Part shown: one piece after another, positions 53,589 to 64,000 of the stretch
How positions within the stretch are numbered: position 1 is the first letter of the stretch
How the letters are laid out: every line of letters begins with the position of its first letter
DNA from: Stropharia rugosoannulata
Taxonomy: Eukaryota; Basidiomycota; Agaricomycetes; Agaricales; Strophariaceae
Direction: 5' to 3'
DNA length: 64,000 bases
NCBI GenBank assembly: GCA_028532985.1
Contig: JANCIK010000007.1
Coordinates: 1,612,001-1,676,000 of the forward strand
The notes under the pieces: generated by a model
The model's input: only the letters and a program-made list of their open reading frames with translations
The model's database searches: none
Told to the model about the DNA's origin: nothing
Program-made: the position numbers and the translations under genes

Positions 53589-56500
53589 CAATATTGAAGT
53601 GCTTAAAATAAGCACCAATGGGCGCATGCCCTAGTAGGCACCAGGTCATGCACAATGTGAGAGAAATAGAGTCCCCACAAGATGAAAGCCATGATCCACC
53701 CTTGGCATATGATGGCTTGATATGATGCTCTCCATCGATAGAATCAAGCTGGAGGAAGTGTCCTGTGTAATCTGTGTCTCGAAAGAACAGTTGACGCCAG
53801 GCCTGTAATTGTTGGTCAGCTACTGCTTTGCTGCAGCTATCCAGAGAAGAATCCTGGTATCTGCCAAGTACCCGGGGTTGGGCCTTTAATAAAAGGTGAG
53901 CTTCATGATGAATACCCCATTCAGACTTGGATGGGACGTCGACGAATGTAATGGAGTGCGAGGGGTCTTTGGAGAACCACTTGCCTAAGGCGCGACAAAC
54001 GGCCAAGGAGTGTCCTTGGCCGGAGTGAATAGAGGGATCCAGGGCTCTCTTGGCAGTGGAGAGAGAGTCCGTGAATAAATGAATGTTGGTACAGTTGTCA
54101 CGTTGCAGTGCACGGACAATAGCATAACAAATAGCTGCTAGCTCCGCATCAGGAGCAAGGACCTTACCGGCAACGTATTTGACATCATCAATACATGTAC
54201 TGTTTTGATATAGCACAGCACCTGCGAGGGCTTGGTGCAGCTTGCTGGCCGGTGCTGAGGCATCTGTGCCAATCAAGATTGCATCATGTATCTCCTCTGC
54301 TTTCTTGCGGATGGAGTTGTAATGCTTATGTTGCGCATTTTTGATGTGGAGACAAATCCACTCATGGTATGCAACAAGGTCGCTGTCGAAATCCGAGACG
54401 TCCTTGTGTTCAACAGGGACATACTCAGATCTGGGATGGAAATGAATGCGGTTAGGAAATAAATCCAAGAGCCGCTTTCCTGGCTGAGCCTCATCTGTGC
54501 ACGGAGAGAAAGTCTCAGTCATGAAAGGAAGGTCGATTTGAATGTCGGGGATACTGCCCCTGAGCTTCTTGTGAATGCATTCAGGGATATGAAATAAAGC
54601 ATGGTAGTGGGGATCACTACTCTTGGCATATGGATCCGATAACAGGGATCTTGTAGGATGGGTGTCCGACAAGGTTGCCACACAGTAAACAGACCGGAGT
54701 CTCAGTTTACGAAGGTGGAGGTGGATTGGCATGAGGCCAGCAATAGCCTGAACACCGCCAGTGGGTGAAGTGCGAAAAGCACCTGTGATCCATACAGCTG
54801 CTCTCCGCTGCATGCTAGTGAGGTTTTTCAAGATGCCCTCCATTGGGGCAGATTTGTAATACCAAAGTTTATAGCCATACGTCGCAATGGGTAGGATGCA
54901 TGACCGGTAAAGGAGGCGTCTCTGTTTAGGAGATAGGCCTCTTGCAGAATTCCCAAGCATGCCCATGGCTTTCACTGTGGTCAGTGCCTTGGTGGCATAA
55001 AAGCAGACGTGTTCATGGAACCTAAGCTCATGATCAAAGAAGAATCCCAGATAGCGCCAAATGGGCTTAGGGGTAAGTGGGGTATTTCCAGTGAACGGGG
55101 CAAACCCAGTGTCCAGAGGAGGGTTGAAGCCGTCTCTCGAACGAGAGAAGTGAAAACACTCGGACTTGTTATGTTCCATGCGAAGTCCAGCAGCAGTAAA
55201 TAAATCGACAAGGTAGGCATAGCCGGCCTTGAGAATAACGTTGTTGGTACCTAGATTACCCGATTGAGTGACTAGGGTACCATCATCAACGAAGGAAAGG
55301 AGCGTAGTGTCAACATTCACAGCACATAGGTCATATATCTTCATAATAGGAGATATGTAGATAGAGGACAAAACAGGGGATAGGGTGGAGCCTTGGCCAC
55401 ACCCCACGTCTGCCTGTTTAGGGCCAGAAGAATAATTGTTCCAGAGGTACGATGTAACTCTGTCAACAAGGTAGGAGGCAAAGAATTTCATCACGATGTG
55501 AGGAAAGCCAAGCCTTGCAAGGGTCGCCAACAAAAAGTTATGGTTGAGCGACGGAAAAAACTGTGCGATGTCGAAGGCCACCACACTAGTCTTGAGCCCC
55601 CTGGCCCATCCTGCGCGAACAAGATGGGTAAGGTAGACTCCAGCATCTTCCGTAGAACACTGGCAGATGCTGCCAAACTGGTTCAGGTGGACAAGGTCAA
55701 GTTTGATCATATCAAACTGGAAGCAATTGGCAAGAAGCTTTTCAAGAAGTTTACCAAGGGTGTTCAGGAGAACGATTGGCCTGAAGTCCTTTTGTGTTGT
55801 GTAGGAGGGTTTGTTGGGTTTGGGAATAACCACAGAAACTGATTCCTTGAAGTGTTTAGGCCAATGGGAAGCACGAATGCACCCGTTAGCCAACACTAGA
55901 ATCACACTACAACAAGAGTCGTTGCGAACGATCCTTTTTAAGTGCTGCCATGTAACATGGTCAGGCCCAGGGGATGAGTTGTTAGAACAAGACACAAGAG
56001 CATCAGTCAGTTCTAGCTGAGAGAAGTTGACCCATTCCCTGACAGGGACCTGGTCCATTTCTTCAAGAATAGAAACATCACAAACACGGTCAGAGGCTGC
56101 GTTGTATGTATTGTGGAGTGCGTCCCAGAGATCCGGGAGGTCGTGACATGGAGAGCCATTGTAGAGGATGGACTCACAAGGGGGATTTTTATGCTGTTGG
56201 ATCCAATTCATGAGATCCCACGGCTGTTTCTTAGATTCAGAGATTTCCTTGATGCACTCATCAAAGAAAATATGTTTAGCACACCTGGTATTGGCGCGGA
56301 ACTTTCTCCAGTTTGTAGCAGAGTGGTCAGCTTTGTACAAATTGAGGGCATCTTGGCACCCCCAATCCCACCAGGGTTTGGAGTGAGCAACAATACAGGC
56401 CTCGACGGCATGCTTATCCCATGCAGTGGAGAAGGCATCAGCGATGGCCGAAGCACACACATCCACCTGAGCCGGAGTGTCAATAGTGCAGGAGAGTGCG

Positions 56501-57321
56501 CTTATTGATTCAATAATGTCTGTGAGGAAGGCCTCTTCGGCCTCCGATCCCGGTTTAATAGATTTTCTGAGAGGATCAGAAATGGTAAGTGAGAGGGGCA
56601 GTGACACCGCTAAGGGGCAGTGATCAGAGGCCAGTTTGAGATCCTCAACACGCTCAACAAGACATGTGAGTGAGTCCGAGGTGGGGATAAACATCAGGTC
56701 GATGACCGATGGGGTGAGCCTCATGTTGCATGAGACGTAAGTAGGTCCTGGGTTGCTTCTGCAACCCAGGCTGAGTGTAAAGGTGGCTGCCATGTCAAGC
56801 AGCCGGTCAGCAGCACTTCGGTGATGAGGGACATTAGGGTCCCATTCATGAGAGTGACAGTTAAAGTCCCCGCCCATGTAACACAGGTTGATGGGGAGAT
56901 TGAGGTCATCAAGGAGACGAACAGCAGAGTGGCACTCATCATTATACACATTGAGCAAATTAAAGGATGTGCCCTGATGAAATAGGGACACAAGAAGTAG
57001 GTCACGGTGATTGATCAAGTCAGACCTCATCGTGGGACGCAGTGTGGACAACCGACTAGCAATATAGGCCATGACCCGAGATGGGCCTTCACTGTCAGGT
57101 GGGCATACCATTGGCACCCAATTAGGGTTGCGTGGTGTGCTGGTAATGTCATCGCCGTCTGGGTTGGATGTTGATGGAGTGGATCTTACAGTCTGCCATG
57201 CAGGCTCTTGTATAAATATTAAATCATACTTGTTATGGCATAGATTCAGAAGTACATCAATAAGCAAATAATTTTTTGCTACATTGAAAGATAGAACCCT
57301 AAGACTCTCCGGCCCTCTCAT
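53585..57321 (-). pseudogene. LINE ORF2: APE endonuclease, reverse transcriptase, RNase H
   Basis: ATG at 57321. N-terminal APE-type endonuclease: SFNVAKN, FIQEP (Glu, about residue 38), GGDFNCHSHEW (about 149) and SDHCPL (about 242). RT has FDIAQFFPSL and FVDDG. RNase H has DAELAAICYAIVRAL and LFTDSLS. The frame is uninterrupted until the Ty3 LTR at 53584 breaks it near FNID; its 3' end is at 41509-42059. The start overlaps the ORF1 stop (ATGA). Domain order and the terminal zinc motif fit the Tad/I-like LINEs of fungi. Before the Ty3 insertion ORF2 was probably intact. Confidence 0.88.
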
Positions 57322-57674
57322 TGAGCTGGACAGGGGGAGTTAGAATGGTTACGCTGGGTCGCATTTGGGGTGTGTACCTGGGCATATTTAGCCGTGATCC
57401 ATTCAGGATCATAGCAGTGGCGCCAGAAGGGACAATGCCTTCTGTCAGTGGCACTGTGGTCCCCCTTACAGTTGGGGCACCTTGGCGCATGTGGGCAATC
57501 ATCGCCTTTTGGGGTGGGTGCGACAGGAGGGTTAGCTTTAGGGTTCCCTTTGCAGAGACTGCAGAGCTGACAGTGCAATGCCGCATCGTGCAAGCCGCAG
57601 GGTGGCCCCACCTATAGCAGCGAGTGCAAAGTGAGACACTGATGCAAGCCCTGGCTGCCATGATATGGCAAGCA
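57318..57674 (-). pseudogene. LINE ORF1 C-terminus with zinc knuckles (5'-truncated)
   Basis: Cys/His motifs typical of LINE ORF1: CTRCYRWGHPA in one frame, then LHCQLCSLC and CPNCKGDHSATDRRHC in the next, so a frameshift is present near 57590. The frame with the last knuckle ends in TGA at 57318-57320, overlapping the ORF2 ATG. The 5' part is lost at about 57675, where a Copia LTR end adjoins. Confidence 0.7.
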
Positions 57675-57675
57675 C

Positions 57676-57696
57676 GTAAGCAGTCTGCTTTCAACA
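57676..57696 (+). repeat. 3' tip of a Copia 5' LTR
   Basis: The last 21 bp of the Copia LTR (GTAAGCAGTCTGCTTTCAACA-type end) match the reverse complement of the start of 60569-60772. The rest of the LTR was removed where the LINE adjoins. Confidence 0.75.
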
Positions 57697-57709
57697 GGTT
57701 ATGAGCCCT
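57697..57709 (+). promoter_or_regulatory. Copia primer binding site, internal initiator tRNA-Met type
   Basis: GGTTATGAGCCCT directly follows the LTR end. It is complementary to GGGCTCATAACC, the anticodon arm of eukaryotic initiator tRNA-Met. Copia and Ty5 elements are known to prime from this internal site rather than from the tRNA 3' end. Confidence 0.7.
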
Positions 57710-58413
57710 GTGCTCTGAGCATCCTACTCATCACTCCTCTACTGTCCTTTCTCCACTGAGTGGCTTGGTATTCAACCTAGCACTCATCGTCATTCGTTTT
57801 GCCTCGTTTTTTCGTGAGCACGACTGCCATGTCACGACCGTCGTTCTGGTACCACCTGCGTTCCACCAGCTTGCACGGTTATTGAGCAATCTGCTTCTTT
57901 TGGTTTTAGGTCAATAGCAGTCTCTGGTGTTCACCAGAGACTTTGCTCCCTGGGCTTCCCTGATCTTCGGAACACGTGGTTCTTTCGAGGACTGCACCGT
58001 TACACGTTCCTCTCGTCACTTGCCCACTCACAGGTCGTCACGCTCAGCCGTTCACTCACAATTCACTGTTCTTCACCAGAGTGCTCAACTCCGTCCAATT
58101 GACACTCTCAAACAGATTTGCTCACTGCACTAGCACACTGTCACTGTCGTTCGCACAACTCGATCACACACGTTCCGCCGTGTTGAACTACCCTCTTGCA
58201 CAGTCTCGTGTCAATCGGTTCAGTGCTGCTCGTGCAATCGATGTTTTACTGCAAGTGCTCAACTTGGCCTCATTGTGATACCTCAAGTGTTCTGCCAGCT
58301 GCTCGTGCATTTCAGCCCAGCTCGTCTCACAACTTTGTCATATCGTTTGCGCCATTCTCAGCTATCACCTCATACCACTTCACGTCGTTTACCACTTTGC
58401 TTCACCTGCAACC
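57710..58413 (+). other. Copia 5' leader
   Basis: About 700 bp of untranslated leader, rich in CACTC/TTCACC words. Its last ~180 bp match the leader at 40143-40326 (minus). Frames at 57927-58417 are not supported by any motif. Confidence 0.55.
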
Positions 58414-58449
58414 ATGAGTTTCTTCGGAACACCTCAGTTTGACAAACTG

Positions 58450-58464
58450 AGCACTGCCAACTAC
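58450..58464. repeat. Target-site duplication of the LINE fragment, left
   Basis: AGCACTGCCAACTAC; same 15 bp at 59436-59450. Confidence 0.85.
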
Positions 58465-59435
58465 ATCTAAGTTGGAATGGGGCATTCATCATGAAGCTCA
58501 CCTTTTATTAAAGGCCCAACCCCGGGTACTTGGAAGGTACCAGGATTCTTCTTTGGACAGCTGCTGCAAAGCGGTAGCTGACCAACAATTACGGGCCTGG
58601 CATCAACTGTTCTTTCGAGACACAGATCATGCAGGACATAACTTCCTTCAGCTCGACTCGATCGACGGAGGACATTGCATCAAGCCATCGTATGCCAAGG
58701 GCGGATCTTGGCTCTCATCTTGTGGGGACTCCATTTCTCTCACATCGTGCATGACCCGGTGCCTACTAGGGCATGCGCCCATCGGTGCTTATTTTAAGCG
58801 CTTTAATATCAATGAAAAGTACTCCTGTGACTGTGGGGTCCTCCTCCAGACCAGGCAGCACCTGTTCGAGTGCCCTCTGCTCAAACACTCTTACGACAGC
58901 GTTCCGACTTACCTCCCTACGCTTATCAAATTCTTGCAAGACAATCCATCTGTCTTTGCCAACTCTCCTCCTGCTGGGGTTGGATAACAGCTTTGGAGGC
59001 CTTGCAGTGATTGTGATGATTGCCAGCTTTGGTCAGCTTCGGCGTTAATGGCATGCACCCCACCAGCCTGATCCCCGTCCTTAAATGGTGCATGATGAGT
59101 GACTGTTGGGGCTTTCCAGGTCTCATCACCAGAAGGGTTTCGGACAAAGCCTTTAGGTGCGGTGCATGGTGAACCATACTGGGCACTTCGGCCATCACAG
59201 AGTAAGGAGCCTCCTCTAGCTTTTCTGGCATGATGTGCTCTTTTGCATGTCTCGTCCTTGTCTGATGCGTTACCTGCTTAGCCTTGTTCCATGCGTTGTG
59301 TCTCACCCGGGGAGTATGTTTCCCTCTCTACTGTAGGTAGTATTCTGTGATGTATTTCGCAGTGCGGACTGTGTTCAGACACCGCATAATAAATTGGTGC
59401 AAGCCATGAGCTCAAAAAAAAACAAAAAAAAAAAA
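58465..59435 (+). mobile_element. LINE fragment, 5'-truncated, with A-rich tail
   Basis: The last ~170 codons of ORF2 (58472-58987), the 3' UTR and an A-rich tail ending at 59435, flanked by a perfect 15-bp duplication. It is the typical product of target-primed reverse transcription with early abortion. Its sequence is close to 34730-35660, but its tail is mainly A rather than AAATA. Confidence 0.88.
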
Positions 59436-59450
59436 AGCACTGCCAACTAC
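59436..59450. repeat. Target-site duplication of the LINE fragment, right
   Basis: AGCACTGCCAACTAC, as at 58450-58464. Confidence 0.85.
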
Positions 59451-59990
59451 CACCTCTGGTCTTGCAACATGAAAGCATGGTTATGCTCTCAGGAGCTATG
59501 GCGTTTGGTTACAGGTGAATGCAAGCGTCCTGTGCTCTCTCTCACGCCGTCTATGGCTGAGATCGAGGCACACAACATATGGACAAGCAAGTTGACTGCT
59601 GCTGCTGGCTACATCCACAGTCACATTCAGAATGAGCTCAAATCACACTTGGCTCACATTCTGCATGACCCAGTTAGTATGTGATCGACTCTGGCAGCTG
59701 TTGGTCAAATGGCACACTCTGCTTCGCCCCCAGCAGAGGAGACGTCGCAAATCATCGAGTATGCAGGTTTTGCGTCTGCACTTGCTACAGGTGACGCACA
59801 AGGCAATGATTTCGACTGGCTCGCAGATACAGGTGCAACTAGCCATATGACGCCTCATCGAGACTGGATTGTGGAGTACAAACCTCACTGTGTCCCAATT
59901 CGTCTTGCAGATGATTCTATTGTCTACTCTGAGGGTGTTCGCAATGTGGTGTTCCACCCAGTCATCAATGGCAAGAAGAGAAGTGCATTT

Positions 59991-60568
59991 TCATTGGTGA
60001 TAATATCCTACAGGCTACAAAGGCTAGCAGTTCTACAATCTGTCCACTAAGAAGTATGTGATCTCTGAACATGCTATCTTTGACGAACGCAGTTTGCCTG
60101 GTTTGAAGGTCACTTCACCAATCAACCTGTTTCCAAAGGGAGCACCTTCACACTTCTCAGATGTGCCAGATTCTGGGGGGGATTCAACTGCTGTCTATTT
60201 GCCTGACTTGTACACTGATGACTCGGACGCACCAACTGCACCTCCTTCGGTGGGACCAGCACTATCTGACTTGTCGTCTGACGAAGAACAAGATGCACTT
60301 ACTCCCAACTTGCAGAAACCGACCACTGGTGCGAAATCATTGAGTTTACCAAAGTGCTCAACTTTGCCCAATTCGCATTCTGGGAAATTGCATGTGCATT
60401 CCAGTCCAACTGCTCGTCCTAGCAAGTTGAGTCAAGTACCATCAGATAGGGTGTCGAAAGACGAGTCTGACAGTACCACACCCAAGTTGGAGTCATTGCA
60501 TTGCATTCCGCAATTGTCGAAAACACCAACATGCTCAACTCGACGAGATCAGCATTCTTCTCCAAATG
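59991..60568 (+). pseudogene. Copia integrase-RT linker fragment
   Basis: Resumes after a deletion at GAAGTGCATTTTC and reads the FVGYPTGYKGW region (out of frame) and KKYVISEHAIFDERSLPGLKV, then the Ser/Pro linker. It is cut at 60568 by a minus-oriented Copia LTR. The cut point equals the one at 36986, seen in the opposite orientation. Confidence 0.75.
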
Positions 60569-60772
60569 TGTTGAAAGCAGACTGCTTACAGGCGCAGAGA
60601 GCGAACCTAACTCACACAGAGATGATGGTGGTAAGAGATTAATAGGCATCTACACTAGTACATGCCTTATATACTACCATAAGCGAGATTAACTATATAT
60701 GGAGCGTACTAAATATAGTACGCGATATCTAATCTACTGCTGATGGTCAGTCCAATCCTATGTAATCTAACA
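60569..60772 (-). repeat. 3' LTR of the minus-strand Copia element
   Basis: The 204-bp unit reads TGTTAGATTACATAGG...CTTTCAACA on the minus strand, with a TATATAAGG box. A purine run (CACGGGGGAG, 60773-60782) directly precedes it on the minus strand. Nearly identical to 35696-35894. Confidence 0.85.
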
Positions 60773-60814
60773 CTCCCCCGTGACCAAGGCAGTCTCTATA
60801 CTACAGTATATACA

Positions 60815-63439
60815 CTATGGTCGGATTCCCATGTGAGAGCAACAGTAATCTACTTTCGCTGCTGAGAGCGGTTTGGTGAGAATGTCAGCCACCTGTTGTG
60901 TTGTGGGTATAAACGAAGGTGTAATGACTCTGTTCTGTACAGTGTTGCATAGCCAGTAGAAACGAAGGTCGAGATGCTTCATGCATCTGTGGTGCTCTGG
61001 GTTCTTCAATACACTGATAGCAGACTGATTGTCAATGTGCAGTGTGGAGGGAACTGGAATCGTGAAGCCAAACTCGCGCAGAATGTTGTGCATCCAGGAG
61101 ATCTCCTTACCAGCCTCAACCGCAGCCACAAACTCAGCTTCAGTGGTAGAGAGCATCACAATACTCTGCAATTTGCTAGACCAGCTAATTGCACCACCAG
61201 CCATGTAAACGACATATCCACCTGTAGAGCGTCCAGTGTCCTTGCAGTCGCTGTATGCAGCATCACAGTAAGTTGTGAAAATATCTGTACCAAGTGAACC
61301 AGAGTAAACCAACTTGTACTCAAGTGTTCCTTTCAGATACTTGAACAAGTGCTTGACTGCTGTCCAATGCTGCGGTCCAGGATTGCTGTTAAAGCGAGCG
61401 AGATAGGACACAGTGTGTGCGATGTCAGGATGTGTCATTGTGGCGAGGTACTGGAGAGAACCAATGGCGCTGAGGTAGGGAACATTTCGCATGAACTTGA
61501 TGTTGTCAGAGCTGCTAGGTGCCATTGCACGAGTTAGCACAGTGCCAGCTGACATAGGAGTGGTAACAGGAATTGCATCTTGCATACTGTAATGTTTGAG
61601 CATGTCCAGAATGAACTGGCACTGGTGAAGCGAAATCTTGCATTTGCTGCGATCCCTGGTTATGCCAACACCTAGTAGAAACTCCGTCGCACCAAGATCC
61701 CTGCATTTGAAGCGTGCACTGAGTTGCTTCACAGCACAGTCAATGGATGAAGTCGATTTGGATACAACCATGATGTCATCAATATAGATGGGCACGAAAA
61801 TGTGAACTGTGCCATCTGAGTAGATGTACACTGACCTGTCTGCTTCCACATGCTTGAAACCCATATCAGTGAGAACAGAGTGTAACTTTGTGTTCCATTG
61901 CCTAGCTGACTGCTTGAGACCATGAAGCAATTTGCGCAACTTGCAGACCTTGTTTGGTGTACCTTCATGAAATCCCTCAGGCTGCAGCATGTAGATGTCC
62001 TCATCCAAGTCACCATTGGTGAATGCAGACGAGATGTCCACAGAACGTAGCTCAAGGTCCTCTGCAGCTGCAATAGCCAGTATCATGCGCAAGGTTGCTG
62101 GACGGAAGGTGGGAGCAAAGACTTCGGTGTAATCAATTCCAGGACGCTGACTATAGCCCTTTGCGACGATACGAGCCTTGTAACGCTCCACAGTGCCATC
62201 TGCATGACATTTGACCTTGAAGACCCAACCTGAACCAATAGCCTTTGCACCAGGTGGCAAGTCAATGATTTCCCAAGTGTTGTTCTGCAACAGTGTGTTG
62301 TACTCTGCGTTTGCTGCATCTCGCCATGTGTCTGTGTCGTCGCCCTTGAGTGCCTGCTTGTAGTTCTTGGGATCCGAGACAGTAGCAGCACCAGCAAACT
62401 GAACCTCTTCCAAGCCTTCGTCAACAGTGTAACTGTCGAGTTCGTCATTATCGAGGTCATCAGTCTCAGAAGGCGGCATAGAAGGCGGGAGGGGCACAGC
62501 AGCAGGTTTGACTTTCCACCATTCGCCAGGAGGTCGAGATTCATGTGTAGTGTGTCTCAGAGGCTCAGCAACAGCCTTGGGTTCCACAGGAAAGGGAGGT
62601 GCAACAGTACGAGGCGGTTGGGGCACGTTTGCAGCAGAATGCTGATCTCGTCGAGTTGAGCATGTTGGTGTTTTCAACGATTGCGGAATGTGATGCAATG
62701 ACTCCAACTTGGGTGTGGTACTGTCAGACTCGTCTTTCGACGCCCTATCCGATGGTACTTGACTCGACTTGCTAGGACCAGTAGGTGGACCGGAATGCAC
62801 ATGCGATTTCCCAGAATGCGAATTGGGCTGAGTTGAGCACTTTGGTAAACTCGATGATTTTGCACCAGTGGTCGGTTTCTGCGAGTTGGGGGTAGGTGCA
62901 TCGTGTTCGTCGTCAGACGACAAGTCAGATATTGCTGGTCCCGCCGAAGGGGGTGCAGTTGGTGCATCCGAGTCATCAGTGTCCAAGTCAGGCAAATAAG
63001 CAGCAGTTGAATCCCCCCCAGAATCTGGCACATCTGAGAAGTGTGAAGGCGTGCCTTTTGGGAACAGGTTGATTGGTGAAGTGACCTTCAAACCAGGAAA
63101 ACTGCGTTCATCAAAGATAGCACGTTCAGAGATCACATACTTCTTAGTGGACGGATTGTAGAACTGCCAGCCTTTGTAGCCTGTAGGATAACCGACGAAA
63201 ATGCACTTCTCAACGTGTGGTTGCAGTGACTTGCGTTTGTCTTTCTGCACAAAGACGTACGCAGCACAACCAAAAACACGGAGATGGCTCATATCGGGTT
63301 TCTTGCCATGCCATTCAGTGTAGGGCACAGAGTCAGTCAGAGACGACGTAGGGAGCCTATTCCACACGTGAATGTAAGCCATGACTGCAAGTCGCCAGAA
63401 CGAGAGTGGCAGCTTTGCTTCTACAAGCATTGCAGTGAC
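60815..63439 (-). CDS. Copia pol: integrase C-terminus, reverse transcriptase, RNase H (5'-truncated)
   Basis: 871 codons from MLVEAKLPLSF (63430), open further upstream to the break at 63440. Integrase C-terminal region: VWNRLPTSSL, FGCAAYVF, FVGYPTGYKGW. A long acidic/Ser-Pro linker follows, then RT with GSGWVFKVK, AFTNGDLDEDIYM and YIDDIMVVSKS, and RNase H with YCDAAYSDCKDTGRSTGGYVV, STTEAEFVAA, IDNQSA and KHLDLRFYWL. It ends HMGIRP at 60815, about 40 bp before the PPT. No stop interrupts it. The 5' half of the element (LTR, gag, protease, integrase core) is replaced by the shared repeat at 63440. Confidence 0.88.
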   Translation of the reverse strand, partial: VTAMLVEAKLPLSFWRLAVMAYIHVWNRLPTSSLTDSVPYTEWHGKKPDMSHLRVFGCAAYVFVQKDKRKSLQPHVEKCIFVGYPTGYKGWQFYNPSTKKYVISERAIFDERSFPGLKVTSPINLFPKGTPSHFSDVPDSGGDSTAAYLPDLDTDDSDAPTAPPSAGPAISDLSSDDEHDAPTPNSQKPTTGAKSSSLPKCSTQPNSHSGKSHVHSGPPTGPSKSSQVPSDRASKDESDSTTPKLESLHHIPQSLKTPTCSTRRDQHSAANVPQPPRTVAPPFPVEPKAVAEPLRHTTHESRPPGEWWKVKPAAVPLPPSMPPSETDDLDNDELDSYTVDEGLEEVQFAGAATVSDPKNYKQALKGDDTDTWRDAANAEYNTLLQNNTWEIIDLPPGAKAIGSGWVFKVKCHADGTVERYKARIVAKGYSQRPGIDYTEVFAPTFRPATLRMILAIAAAEDLELRSVDISSAFTNGDLDEDIYMLQPEGFHEGTPNKVCKLRKLLHGLKQSARQWNTKLHSVLTDMGFKHVEADRSVYIYSDGTVHIFVPIYIDDIMVVSKSTSSIDCAVKQLSARFKCRDLGATEFLLGVGITRDRSKCKISLHQCQFILDMLKHYSMQDAIPVTTPMSAGTVLTRAMAPSSSDNIKFMRNVPYLSAIGSLQYLATMTHPDIAHTVSYLARFNSNPGPQHWTAVKHLFKYLKGTLEYKLVYSGSLGTDIFTTYCDAAYSDCKDTGRSTGGYVVYMAGGAISWSSKLQSIVMLSTTEAEFVAAVEAGKEISWMHNILREFGFTIPVPSTLHIDNQSAISVLKNPEHHRCMKHLDLRFYWLCNTVQNRVITPSFIPTTQQVADILTKPLSAAKVDYCCSHMGIRP

Positions 63440-64000
63440 GTTGAGAGGTCTACTGCGTAGCTAGACTCGAAATCGCGAAACACAACACACACACACACAC
63501 CCAGCGGAGCGAGATCCTATCCCCTAGATCGAGCGAATGCTCTCAACTAAATGGCTAGTATAATCTGTGCTCTGCTCTGGTTCCTGTTCTGGGCATGCGA
63601 TGTGCGCACCTCGTGTCTTCTAGTCTTTGTAATAGCAAGTAGTGCCTGCAAGTTCGTTTGTAAGGAGGGGTTTAATTCTAGTAAATCTCGGATAGAGCCC
63701 GGTTGCTAGTGGTGTGCGCAAAGCAAAATGATAAATGAAATAAGTTGTTTTTAGCAAACAGCTTCGCTGCGCGCACTTCCGGGTCCGGTGACCTCGTACA
63801 ATGTGCGGACTCTCCAAAGTCCAATAACACAAGACTCTCCAAAGTCTTTCACCCGGCGGTGCAGTCTCACAGTCTAAACACTACAGTGCAAGTTTCTGTA
63901 CATGGTTGTACTGACTCCTCACTGAGCTCTCCAAATGACCCGGTGGTCAGAAGCTATCCAAAACTCCTATGATGCACAAAACACTTCACAGTTAAAACCC
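63440..64000. repeat. Repeat shared with 31622-32177 (inverted), runs off the window
   Basis: Starts TGAGAGGTCTACTG and continues through a (CA)n run to the window end. Reverse complement of 31622-32177 with scattered substitutions. Its edge coincides exactly with truncation of the Copia pol at VTAMLVEA. Possibly an LTR (TG start). Confidence 0.65.

Larger units (their letters stand above)
58414..59990 (+). pseudogene. Copia gag and protease, split by a LINE
   Basis: ATG at 58414 (MSFFGTPQFDKLSTANY). The frame is interrupted at 58465 by a LINE fragment and resumes at 59436 in duplicated target sequence (TANYHLWSCNM). A TGA stands at 59682-59684 where other copies read SMWSTL. Protease motif: DTGATSHM, about 59830. 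At about 59990 the frame jumps to the pol linker through a deletion of pre-integrase and integrase sequence. Confidence 0.8.

Overview
This window looks like repeat-dense nuclear DNA of a filamentous fungus, most likely an Agaricomycete (Basidiomycota). Coding exons are split by 45-61 nt GT..AG introns. There is a FunK1-type kinase, a basidiomycete-type BTB-like protein, an integrase-core transposase of a kind I associate with mushroom-forming fungi, and Ty3, Copia and APE-type LINE retroelements nested in each other. I found no housekeeping gene, rRNA, convincing tRNA gene or CRISPR array. Almost everything is mobile DNA in various stages of decay.

Layout. 1-31 kb: two inverted copies of a ~1 kb A/T-rich MITE-like repeat (1-986 and 29944-30975) bracket the block. 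Inside are a decayed Ty3 pol (2216-4754), a 3.1 kb near-perfect palindrome (5022-8110), and a gag-only LTR element (8111-8788, 17985-18958) split by a solo LTR and a Ty3 element on the minus strand (8789-9769, 9819-17984). Then comes a 5.46 kb terminal-inverted-repeat transposon with a 6-bp target-site duplication (21190-26645), carrying an integrase-core gene, a Cys-rich partner gene and a BTB-like gene. A FunK1 pseudogene follows (26961-29447). 31-42 kb: a shared repeat, a 5'-truncated LINE, broken Copia fragments, a 1.07 kb foldback element with a 6-bp duplication (37992-39059), and a gag-only Copia remnant. 42-53.6 kb: a full-length, recently inserted Ty3 element with apparently identical 965-bp LTRs, 4-bp duplications, PBS and PPT. 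53.6-64 kb: the 5' part of the LINE that this Ty3 element interrupted, a Copia copy holding a small LINE insertion with a 15-bp duplication, and a second Copia element with a largely open pol.

The most striking content is in the 3' third of the Ty3 element. Four genes (called A-D here) lie on the strand opposite to gag-pol, between pol and the 3' LTR. Three contain or share clean short introns that restore open frames, which is possible only because they are antisense to the genomic RNA. Gene A has a TATA-like box just upstream; gene D encodes a Cys-rich putative zinc module, an acidic stretch and a helical C-terminus. A second copy at 9819-17984 keeps A, B and the start of C, but a 3.35 kb microhomology-type deletion removed its integrase and gene D. 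The element is also dense in the heptamer TCGGAAA/TTTCCGA, a candidate binding site. The second system of interest is the integrase-core transposon and its possible non-autonomous relative, which share TATGG termini and 6-bp duplications. Recurrent TGA codons where CGA would be expected suggest that CpG methylation or a RIP-like process is eroding these elements.
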